From assembly GCA_040779345.1 (NCBI GenBank), contig JBFONU010000002.1:310001-374000 (forward strand): a stretch of DNA of 64,000 nt. Reading direction: 5' to 3'. Numbering within the stretch: the stretch's first letter is position 1; every line of letters starts with the position of its first letter. A program made the translations under genes and the position numbers. The notes under the pieces are model-generated. The model was not told the origin of the DNA and did not search any database. It saw only the letters and a list, made by a program, of their open reading frames with translations. Positions 25,986-33,735 of the stretch are shown here, one piece after another. Origin of the DNA: Thalassotalea_H sp040779345. Its GTDB lineage: Bacteria; Pseudomonadota; Gammaproteobacteria; Enterobacterales; Alteromonadaceae.

Positions 25986-27688
25986 GTTATGATGTTTGTA
26001 TCGTTGGAAGTGGTGCGGGTGCATCGCCCGTTGCTTATACTTTGGCTAAAGCGGGTGCCAAAGTGCTCATTCTCGAAAAAGGTCCTTGGTTGACAGAAAA
26101 AGAGTTTTATAAAGATGAGTTAGCCATTAGCTTACGCGATTCATACAATCCTGACTTAACGGACGAGCAACATGTTATCGAAGAAGAGTATGAACGTGAA
26201 GACGGTTCTACTTATTGGGACACCGAGTCTACCAGCGATTCTGGTTGGAGCTTTTGGAATGGCAATGTTGTTGGTGGCTCATCAAATTTTATGAGTGGTT
26301 ATTTTCATCGCTTAAAACCCGTTGATTTTCGTTTACGTTCAGAATTTGGAGATATTCAAGGCGCGAATATTGTCGACTGGCCCATTAGCTATGATGAACT
26401 TGAGCCTTTTTATGCACAAGTTGAACGTGATATTGGCGTGTCAGGAAAAGTGGTAGAACATCCTTTTCAAGAACCAAGATCTACCAAAGATTTTCCGTAT
26501 CCTCCTTTAGCAGAGCATGCAGTATCAAGCTGGATTGACAAAGGCGCTGCAGAGTTAGGCTTTCACTCAATGCCGGTACCAAGAGCCGTATTGTCTCAGC
26601 CAGCAATGGGACGAAATAGCTGCGAGTATTCAGGTTATTGTAGTAGTTACGGTTGTTCTTCTGGGGCAAAAGGCAGTGGCCGAGCAGCTTTGCTAAATCA
26701 TGCCGTAGGTACCGGAAATTTAACCATAAAACCTAATGCCAAAGTGCATCATATTGAAAGTAATGAACAAGGGGAAGTAACGGCTGTTCATTATTATGAT
26801 CAACAAGGTCGACAACAACAAGTTTCAGCAAAAATTTATGTTGTTGCCTGCCAAGCTGTTGAAACCTCACGCTTATTACTAGCTTCTAAAAGTAAATTCT
26901 TCCCCAACGGTTTAGCTAATAACAATGGTCAAGTAGGCAAAAACCTCGTTTTTAGTGCCGGAGGTACAGGCTCAGGGGATTTCTTTTTTGATGACTTATC
27001 TGAACAAAAACAGGCTGAATTAAAGCAAGTAGGCCCATTTATTAACCGCGCTTTGCAAGACTGGTATCAAATTGACGATAAAAAATTTACCGGCGTAAAT
27101 AAAAATGGCAAAGCGAAAGGTGGCACTATCGACTTTCTTTTTCATCAAAATCCCATTGCTCGGGTTAGTGGTAGTCAGTGGGGTAATAACGATGAACTTG
27201 TTTGGGGAGAACAACTTAAACAAAATATTTTTAATGAATTCACTACCTATAAAACGTTACGCTTTGAAGTGTTTAATGATTGGTTACCAACGGATGACTG
27301 CTTTGTCGCGTTAGATGAAGAGGTAACCGATAAATGGGGCGACCCTGTTGCAAAAGTGAGAATTGGTAGCCATGAACATGACTTAGACGTTGGTGAATAT
27401 TTAGCTGAAAAAGGAGCTAAATTACTCGAGCAACTTGGTGCTAAAAATATCTCAACCTCAGTAAGTAGTGCTCCGCCAACAAACTTGATGGCAGGTGGTT
27501 GTCGCTTTGGTGATGATCCAAAAACCTCCGTCTTAAATAAAAATTGTCAAGCCCACGAAGTGAGCAATTTATATGTGACCGACGGTTCATTTATGCCAAC
27601 TGGCGGTAGTGTTCCTTATACATTTACCATATACGCCAATGCCTTTCGCGTTGCCGAACATATAAAACAGAGATGGCAACGGACTTAA
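25982..27688 (+). CDS. GMC family FAD-dependent dehydrogenase, catalytic subunit
   Basis: The 568-residue protein opens with the FAD-binding Rossmann motif CIVGSGAGASPVAYTLAKAGAKVLILEKG. It has NVVGGSSNFMSG in the middle and the C-terminal VTDGSFMPTGGSVPYTFTIYANAFR with GMC-type catalytic surroundings. Cysteines 214, 220 and 225 (SCEYSGYCSSYGC) lie where bacterial glucose and gluconate dehydrogenases bind a [3Fe-4S] cluster. It has no signal peptide, so export with the Tat-bearing small subunit is expected. The usual cytochrome c subunit is absent here. The substrate is unknown, probably a sugar or polyol. Confidence 0.88.
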   Translation: MSYDVCIVGSGAGASPVAYTLAKAGAKVLILEKGPWLTEKEFYKDELAISLRDSYNPDLTDEQHVIEEEYEREDGSTYWDTESTSDSGWSFWNGNVVGGSSNFMSGYFHRLKPVDFRLRSEFGDIQGANIVDWPISYDELEPFYAQVERDIGVSGKVVEHPFQEPRSTKDFPYPPLAEHAVSSWIDKGAAELGFHSMPVPRAVLSQPAMGRNSCEYSGYCSSYGCSSGAKGSGRAALLNHAVGTGNLTIKPNAKVHHIESNEQGEVTAVHYYDQQGRQQQVSAKIYVVACQAVETSRLLLASKSKFFPNGLANNNGQVGKNLVFSAGGTGSGDFFFDDLSEQKQAELKQVGPFINRALQDWYQIDDKKFTGVNKNGKAKGGTIDFLFHQNPIARVSGSQWGNNDELVWGEQLKQNIFNEFTTYKTLRFEVFNDWLPTDDCFVALDEEVTDKWGDPVAKVRIGSHEHDLDVGEYLAEKGAKLLEQLGAKNISTSVSSAPPTNLMAGGCRFGDDPKTSVLNKNCQAHEVSNLYVTDGSFMPTGGSVPYTFTIYANAFRVAEHIKQRWQRT

Positions 27689-27945
27689 ACTAGGGTATAA
27701 CACAAAGACTAATTACAATTCTTTTTGAACATATAATCAGAGATTACATAAAAAATTAGTAATAGAGTCGCGCAGTTGGCATTTGTTATCTCAATAATGT
27801 CTGACAAAGCAAAAAATGGCGTATTCAATTTCATTGTGCATACCTTCATCCAGAATTAGGCTAGATACCTTTTACACCATCAGGCATAATCCACCTGTTC
27901 ATTCTTATAAAACAAACTTTATATTGAGTAATAATAGGAAAGATT

Positions 27946-28809
27946 ATGATCCATAGTATGACCGCGTTTTCACGCGTTGAAGTAAAAGGTGACTGGGGTA
28001 ACGCAGTTTGGGAAATTCGTAGTGTTAACCAACGCTTTTTAGAAACTTATTTTCGTTTACCTGAACAGTTTCGCTCAATTGAACCTGTGTTGCGAGAACG
28101 TTTTCGTAAAGCCTTAAACCGCGGGAAAGTGGAGTGTGGCTTACGTTTCAATGCTAATCCAGCGACTAAAGGTAAACTTTCATTAAATAAAGACTTAGCC
28201 TCGCAACTGTTAGAGCATGCCAGCTGGGTAAATGAGCAAACCTTAAATAGCCAAGTTAATCCTATTGAAATTATGCGTTGGCCAGGCGTGATGGAAACAG
28301 AAGAAACTGATATGGATGCAATTCAAGCAGATATATTAAAAGGCTTCGATCAAGCACTGAAAGACTTTATTGACGCACGTGCAAGTGAAGGTGCAAACAT
28401 GAAAGCCCTTATTGAGCAACGACTTGACGCGATAGTTGAAGAGGCTGAAAAAGTGAAAACGCATATGCCAGAAATTATTCAATGGCAACGCACCCGTATT
28501 ACCGATAAATTCACAGAAGCTAAAATTGAATTAGAATCAACCCGAGTAGAACAAGAGCTGGTTATGCTAGCGCAAAAAATGGATGTAGATGAAGAAATTG
28601 ATCGCCTTTTTAGTCATGTAAAAGAAACGAAGAGTATTCTTAAAAAAGGGGGAGCACAAGGTCGACGTTTAGATTTCATGATGCAAGAATTTAACCGTGA
28701 AGCGAATACGCTTGGGTCAAAATCTATTAATGCTGATATCACCAATTCTGCCGTTGAACTTAAAGTGCTTATTGAGCAAATGCGAGAGCAGATCCAGAAT
28801 ATCGAATAA
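27946..28809 (+). CDS. YicC family protein (endoribonuclease-like)
   Basis: The 287-residue protein starts MIHSMTAFSRVEVKGDWG, has the RSVNQRFLETYFRLPEQFR stretch, and ends with GRRLDFMMQEFNREANTLGSKS..., the DUF1732 signature. YicC proteins are stress-related endoribonucleases linked to small-RNA decay in E. coli. In E. coli yicC is divergent from rph-pyrE. The same order holds here, but with a three-gene redox module between. A good terminator follows. Confidence 0.93.
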   Translation: MIHSMTAFSRVEVKGDWGNAVWEIRSVNQRFLETYFRLPEQFRSIEPVLRERFRKALNRGKVECGLRFNANPATKGKLSLNKDLASQLLEHASWVNEQTLNSQVNPIEIMRWPGVMETEETDMDAIQADILKGFDQALKDFIDARASEGANMKALIEQRLDAIVEEAEKVKTHMPEIIQWQRTRITDKFTEAKIELESTRVEQELVMLAQKMDVDEEIDRLFSHVKETKSILKKGGAQGRRLDFMMQEFNREANTLGSKSINADITNSAVELKVLIEQMREQIQNIE

Positions 28810-28834
28810 AAAACATTGATCTATTAATCTATTT

Positions 28835-28858
28835 AAACCGCTTTTTAGCGGTTTTTTA
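28835..28858 (+). terminator. Rho-independent terminator after yicC
   Basis: AAACCGCT (28835-28842) pairs with AGCGGTTT (28847-28854) across a TTTT loop, and a T run follows. Confidence 0.85.
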
Positions 28859-28870
28859 TTTTAACAAATT

Positions 28871-28900
28871 AAATCTACCTATTTGATTACAGGTAGATTT
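28871..28900 (-). terminator. Hairpin after the large lipoprotein gene, likely terminator
   Basis: The perfect 10-base inverted repeat AAATCTACCT / AGGTAGATTT has a 10-base loop. On the minus strand it is followed by a T-rich stretch. Confidence 0.65.
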
Positions 28901-28920
28901 ATTGAGAATCGGTGAGTTTT

Positions 28921-31900
28921 TTAATATTTGAATCGAGTTGTATATATTTTTATATAAGAGATGTTTTCGTCCAAACTTTGAAAACCATAAAAAGAATCAA
29001 CAAACTTGAAAGTAGCGGTTTTTCCGTCAGGAGCGTGTTGAATATTCTCCCATTCAACGACATTTGAAGTGGTTGAGCTCTGACCATAATATTGGCCGTT
29101 AGAACCTAATATTGAATCTAAGTAAAGGGAGCTTCCGAACCGACTTATTATGACAAACTGCTTGTAATTACCATAAAATTTTTGTGTTACACCAGCTTTT
29201 CCTTTTCCTAATAGTTTATAACCGTTCCTTTGAGGGTTAAACCAGTCAATGCCTGTACTAGGCAGAGAGTTTCCTCCCCATACTTCATACACTCCTCTAG
29301 TATTTTCTGCTTGTTCACCAAATGAATCAGCTTTTTGGCGATCGTAAAAAAGGTATTCAAATTGATTTTGATAATCATCACTCCAACAGTTTTCATGGGC
29401 GGTTCCTCCCCAGCAAAGTTTGATGTAGTCTTTATTAAAATAGGAAGTGCCAATATACATGTCGTAGTTCATATCATTACGATATTTTATTAATCCATCA
29501 CTAGTAATTTCGTAACTATATTTAACTGTTTTTGAATCTTCCTCAAAGGTAATATGCGTTTTATCGAATTGCATTTTTGACTCTTCCATTTGATTATTAT
29601 CAAAGTGATAATTCAGTCGCCAAAAAACTTTTCCATCTAACCAATTTGTAGAAAACTTACCTGTAAATTCTGTATTTGATGGCTCGATAGTAATTCCTTT
29701 CATTCTTGTGGTAGTTTCGCCCTGATCATCTTTAACGGTTACAGAAATAATCAGTTTTGTTCTATTATTAACGTAGGGAGCAGTGAAGCTTAGTTTATTC
29801 CCATTGATGTCAGGACTTATATCAACATCTGCACCGTTCGAAGGAATCACCCTCCAACTTATGTTGTCTATGCTTCCATCGTCCGTAGCTAAAACTTCAT
29901 ATGCAATGGTTTCGCTTTCTTGGTACTCGGTTCTATTTCTTTGTGAAACTAATGTGACTTTTGGCGGGGTATTTATATCAGAACGTTTAATATCAAACCT
30001 AATAGGCTTTGTTATTGAAAATTTACTACCAACACTAACGTGCAAGCTTAGGTTGTTAATTCCCCAATCTAGACTTTGTGGCAGTGAACTTTCACACGTT
30101 AATGTTTGATTATTTTCAGTGCAGGTTAAGTTAGTTCGCATGTAATTAACGCTGCTTTCTAAATGTACGTTCACCTTCGATGCATCAATGTAAACTAAAT
30201 CATTAAAGTCAACCGTAATTAATTCGTTTTTAACGCTTGCTAACTCATTTTGTTTTCTTTGTATGGTAATATGTGGTGTCGACAATGAAGCTGGCTGGCC
30301 AGCGATTTCTATGGCCGATAACGTCATGTAAGGCTCGTTTGAGCCATGTTGCCAATCATACGCATCAAGAAATATTTCAATCAGAGTATTATCAGCAATA
30401 AGAGAGTCATTTTCGTTTAAGTCTCCAAATATTAAAGGCGATGGAGTGAATGAATTAGCATTTGTAGCATAAGCTTTATATTGAATTAATCGTTGGTAAT
30501 AAATTTCAACCTTCCGCCAAAATGCTAATACACCTTCATACGTATCTACCGGAAATTTTTTATAAGTACCGATAGAGCCATCATTTATAAAACCGTAGCG
30601 ATACTGAACTTTGTATCCATCTATTTCAAACTGATTTTTAAATGAGCTTTTAACTGATGCAAGGAACAGCTCACTATTAAATTGTTCACCTTCCTCTGTT
30701 CTTAGTGAGTAATAGCGTGAAATTTGTTGGCCTATGAGTTGGTTATCAAGTTCTTTTAAGGCTTTATTTGCTGCGCCTAAAACCTCCGTGGTGTACCAGC
30801 TAGCAAAGTCCATAGGTAAAGGGTTACCAATGAAAAGGCCTACTAACTTAAGCATATCAAGTTTGTTCTTTCGTTTCAGAAAGGTGAATGCTACTCCTGC
30901 TTTAGCAGTCATTTCGGTTATATCGTCGTATTCAGAAATGCCAGACTCTAAAATCTTTAGATATTTTTCACCCATGGAATCTATAATTGCTTGATCGTTA
31001 AAAAGCGCAAGGAAACTTTCCCCAACAGCATTATATTTTTTAACGTCATTACCTGCTTGATTTGCTAATAAATGATGATATATATTTCTGCCGGCATACC
31101 ATGCGCTATATAAGTCATAGAGTGTGTCATCACTTTCTTCTTTAATATTAAGTAATGCTTCCCAATCACTATTAGATAAATCATCTAAAATGTCACAGTC
31201 GTCAGAAGGCAACAGTTGTTCATCACATACATTTTCGCTTAAATCATTTAACGTATTTAACACTTTTTCTGATGAACTTTGACTAAAATAGTTTTTGTCT
31301 AATACAAATTTTGTGAAATGTTCTGTTTTAAAGTGAACAATTTTATTGTCTACATCTATGAAGTCGGGAGCTATACGGTCAACAATGTCTCCTTCTGAAA
31401 TTCTTACCACGGTTAGGTCTTCAGGTGTTGGGTTGCCAAAGTATGGTATTTGAATGCTAACGGGGTGTTGAAATGATAAACCTGATGGTTCTAATTTTAA
31501 TATTTTACTGGCGATTTCACCGCTTAAATGAGCTGAAAAGTTAACTTGTTGTTCGGACACGGTAATAGTGGTATCGGTTGATAATGCATTTTCAGGGACA
31601 TAAATACTTGAAAACTCACCTTGAGAATTAATTGTATCAATGGTCGTGGCTTGCCCAACGATAACCTCTTGTTGGGCAACTGTAATCTCGTCAATAACTT
31701 GATAGTCACTCTTATATGTGATGAGTTTAGTGCTTTCAAAAAATACAGTAGCTGATAGTGAGTTTGTTCCAACATCAAGGAGTAAATTATCATCAGAACT
31801 CTCTACTCCATTGAGTTGCCACTCTACATTGAGTCCAAAAGGTAATCTTAGTAAAGCTGGCTTGATAGGCTCAGTTTTACGTAAGTTTTCAGTGTTTTTA

Positions 31901-32811
31901 GGAGCAAGCTCTACATCAAAAAACAGTATGAGGGCATTAAATAATCTTGATTCAGTTTCTGCGGCTATGAGAAGTTGTTCATATTCACTTGCAAAAACTT
32001 GTAATGCTTGAGGTAATTCAAGTAACGGAGCTTGAATCATATTATCGTAACTTATGACTGAATTTACCGCTTTTATTATCGACGAAAAGTATTTGGAGAT
32101 ATCGTCAGTTGAAAGGCTGTACTTTATGCTTTGATAAAATGCATCGGTCATCGCATTGAGTTGTAATTTACTACTTAATTGATCACCTTTTACGACGAGA
32201 TGTAATTGCTTTTCTATGGTTGTATTATCTAACGCCTTTATTAGGTAGAACTTTTCTAAGTCAATGTGTAAAGTTTCAATATTAAAATAGTATGATTGTT
32301 GTTCGAGTTGATGAACGCCTTCAGTTAGGGGTTGATCTAATTGATGCAATTCAAATAGTTGTACTTCAGTTGTATTAAAATTTTGAAAATTAATGCTAAC
32401 GGCTACAGCTGGAATTAATGTGACAACTATTTCATCTGAATGAGATAAGCCATCAGGGTCTGTTACGGTAAAAGAAAAAGTAACCTCGACTATACTATCA
32501 ACTTCTGCGGTTTTGAAATATGGCGTTAATGTGTCTTCATTTGCCAGTTCACCTTCAGGTCCGCTAATTTTTTTCCACAGGTAAGTTAATTCATCTCCAT
32601 CAGAATCACTTGCGGTGCCTGAAAATTGAATATCTTTAGAATCATCACTTCCATTGAAATAGATTGTGAAATCTTCCCCTGCTGTTGCTACAGGAGCATG
32701 ATTTACGTCAATAGGGTCTTTTGAAGGCGAACTGCTTCCACCACCGCCACAACCCAAGAGTAAAAGAGAGATTAAAACGATAATTATTAATTGAAAGGTC
32801 TTCATTTTCAC
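28921..32811 (-). CDS. Large surface lipoprotein with PKD-like and ZU5-like domains
   Basis: The 1296-residue protein has a lipoprotein signal (lipobox LLGC, lipidated Cys21) and a Gly/Ser linker. A PKD-like Ig domain (about 38-137) follows, with ATAGEDFTIYFNG...SGTASDSDGDELTYLWKK. At about 380-505 is a ZU5-like beta domain (YVPENALSTDTTITVSEQ ... LEPSGLSFQHPVSIQIP ... HFTKFVL). A helical region lies at about 510-760, and another Ig-like domain at about 945-1045 (SETIAYEVLATDDGSI). The last 250 residues are aromatic-rich and unrecognised. AGGATG precedes the start. It stands alone. It is probably exposed on the cell surface or faces the periplasm. The function is unknown, and adhesion or binding is only a guess. 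Confidence 0.8.
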   Translation of the reverse strand: MKMKTFQLIIIVLISLLLLGCGGGGSSSPSKDPIDVNHAPVATAGEDFTIYFNGSDDSKDIQFSGTASDSDGDELTYLWKKISGPEGELANEDTLTPYFKTAEVDSIVEVTFSFTVTDPDGLSHSDEIVVTLIPAVAVSINFQNFNTTEVQLFELHQLDQPLTEGVHQLEQQSYYFNIETLHIDLEKFYLIKALDNTTIEKQLHLVVKGDQLSSKLQLNAMTDAFYQSIKYSLSTDDISKYFSSIIKAVNSVISYDNMIQAPLLELPQALQVFASEYEQLLIAAETESRLFNALILFFDVELAPKNTENLRKTEPIKPALLRLPFGLNVEWQLNGVESSDDNLLLDVGTNSLSATVFFESTKLITYKSDYQVIDEITVAQQEVIVGQATTIDTINSQGEFSSIYVPENALSTDTTITVSEQQVNFSAHLSGEIASKILKLEPSGLSFQHPVSIQIPYFGNPTPEDLTVVRISEGDIVDRIAPDFIDVDNKIVHFKTEHFTKFVLDKNYFSQSSSEKVLNTLNDLSENVCDEQLLPSDDCDILDDLSNSDWEALLNIKEESDDTLYDLYSAWYAGRNIYHHLLANQAGNDVKKYNAVGESFLALFNDQAIIDSMGEKYLKILESGISEYDDITEMTAKAGVAFTFLKRKNKLDMLKLVGLFIGNPLPMDFASWYTTEVLGAANKALKELDNQLIGQQISRYYSLRTEEGEQFNSELFLASVKSSFKNQFEIDGYKVQYRYGFINDGSIGTYKKFPVDTYEGVLAFWRKVEIYYQRLIQYKAYATNANSFTPSPLIFGDLNENDSLIADNTLIEIFLDAYDWQHGSNEPYMTLSAIEIAGQPASLSTPHITIQRKQNELASVKNELITVDFNDLVYIDASKVNVHLESSVNYMRTNLTCTENNQTLTCESSLPQSLDWGINNLSLHVSVGSKFSITKPIRFDIKRSDINTPPKVTLVSQRNRTEYQESETIAYEVLATDDGSIDNISWRVIPSNGADVDISPDINGNKLSFTAPYVNNRTKLIISVTVKDDQGETTTRMKGITIEPSNTEFTGKFSTNWLDGKVFWRLNYHFDNNQMEESKMQFDKTHITFEEDSKTVKYSYEITSDGLIKYRNDMNYDMYIGTSYFNKDYIKLCWGGTAHENCWSDDYQNQFEYLFYDRQKADSFGEQAENTRGVYEVWGGNSLPSTGIDWFNPQRNGYKLLGKGKAGVTQKFYGNYKQFVIISRFGSSLYLDSILGSNGQYYGQSSTTSNVVEWENIQHAPDGKTATFKFVDSFYGFQSLDENISYIKIYTTRFKY

Positions 32812-32971
32812 ATCCTACGTTCTTATAAATATATTCCCTTGAAAATCTAGCCACTAAATATTGAATAGGGAAAATTTCGCCTTAGTGTACTGGTTATTTT
32901 ATAAAACGTTAATTCTTTTGAGTATTTAAAGTACAATTTATTAGTTATTTAAATTCGGGGTGTTAATCGCT

Positions 32972-33491
32972 ATGGTTTATTAGCTCATTAAAGCGATCGT
33001 ATTTGCGGGAATTCCTGTAGGGGCTTTTAGTTTTCTCATGTTTTATCTTGCATATAATAAAGGCTATTTGTCTTTAAATATTGATGTGCAAGAGGCATTT
33101 AAATATAAGGATGTTCGTGAACCAACGCTATCAAAATCATACAAGAAAAATCTGACATTTTTGCATTCTAAATGGGTAACCTTTGGTGGTGGTTTTTATG
33201 GCTTAATTGCATTATTGACCTTTGTTGTAATCGAACTCACTCAAATAACTCAATTTTGGTTAAGTGTTGAAGGATGGAGTGATATTACGGCATTATTTAG
33301 TTGTAAGTACGCTTATTGCGATGTTGATAGACTCTATTATGAATATGGTTAAAGCCGCACTTTGGTTTACCTACTGGCCGCATATTTTATCTTCTAATAA
33401 TTTCATTGTGTGTATTTTGATCGCCTATATTGGTTATAGATTCGGAGCTAAAATGGCAAAACAGTACGTGTTAAATAAAATTCAAAAATAA
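32972..33491 (+). pseudogene. Broken gene for a small membrane protein (nonsense codon plus frameshift)
   Basis: From ATG 32972 the frame reads three codons, meets TAG at 32981, then continues open as LIKAIVFAGIPVGAFSFLMF..., with a helix, a basic segment, and WVTFGGGFYGLIALLTFVVIEL. Near 33290-33303 the coding character moves to another frame, which continues LVVSTLIAMLIDSIMNMVKA, WFTYWPHIL and a last helix GYRFGAKMAKQYVL to the stop at 33489. Joined, the pieces make one protein of about 170 residues with three or four helices, like uncharacterised alteromonad membrane proteins. Neither piece alone is a sensible gene. Sequencing error is possible for either lesion. The function is unknown. 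Confidence 0.6.
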
Positions 33492-33572
33492 GGTTTCTTA
33501 TCTATCTGTTTTCATCATTTTTAGGGTAAATATTTCTGTACATTTCTTTGAATATTGTTAACATCCTGCCCA

Positions 33573-33662
33573 AACCAAGGGGTGCGTAATTATGTTTTCA
33601 TATTTGCGCTGAGAATTTAACCCTTATCACCTGAAACGGATAATGCCGGCGTAGGGATGGTT
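33573..33662 (+). promoter_or_regulatory. TPP riboswitch (THI element)
   Basis: All conserved blocks of the thiamine pyrophosphate aptamer are present in order: GGGGTGC (33579-33585), CTGAGA (33609-33614), ACCTGA (33629-33634), GGATAATGCC (33638-33647) and GCGTAGGGA (33649-33657). A variable P3 arm lies between the first two. It controls the receptor gene and probably the rest of the thiamine operon. No terminator follows, and a hairpin just before the receptor start suggests control of translation. Confidence 0.96.
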
Positions 33663-33705
33663 AGTTCAATTAGTTTCTTAAATGGTTAATTTATTGAATT
33701 TACTT

Positions 33706-33731
33706 TCTCATGCTGGTTATTGTTATGAGAG
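33706..33731 (+). promoter_or_regulatory. Hairpin covering the receptor ribosome-binding site
   Basis: TCTCAT (33706-33711) can pair with ATGAGA (33725-33730), hiding the GAGAG that lies 4 bases before ATG 33736. This fits the expression platform of the upstream riboswitch. Confidence 0.5.
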
Positions 33732-33735
33732 TCGA

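Noticed and set aside
33264..33491. Separate 75-residue gene
   Set aside because: It overlaps the preceding frame and continues its membrane-protein pattern. It is better read as the second half of a frameshifted gene.
33682..33735. Upstream start of the TonB-dependent receptor
   Set aside because: The extra 18 residues precede a normal signal peptide, and no ribosome-binding site is seen before 33682.
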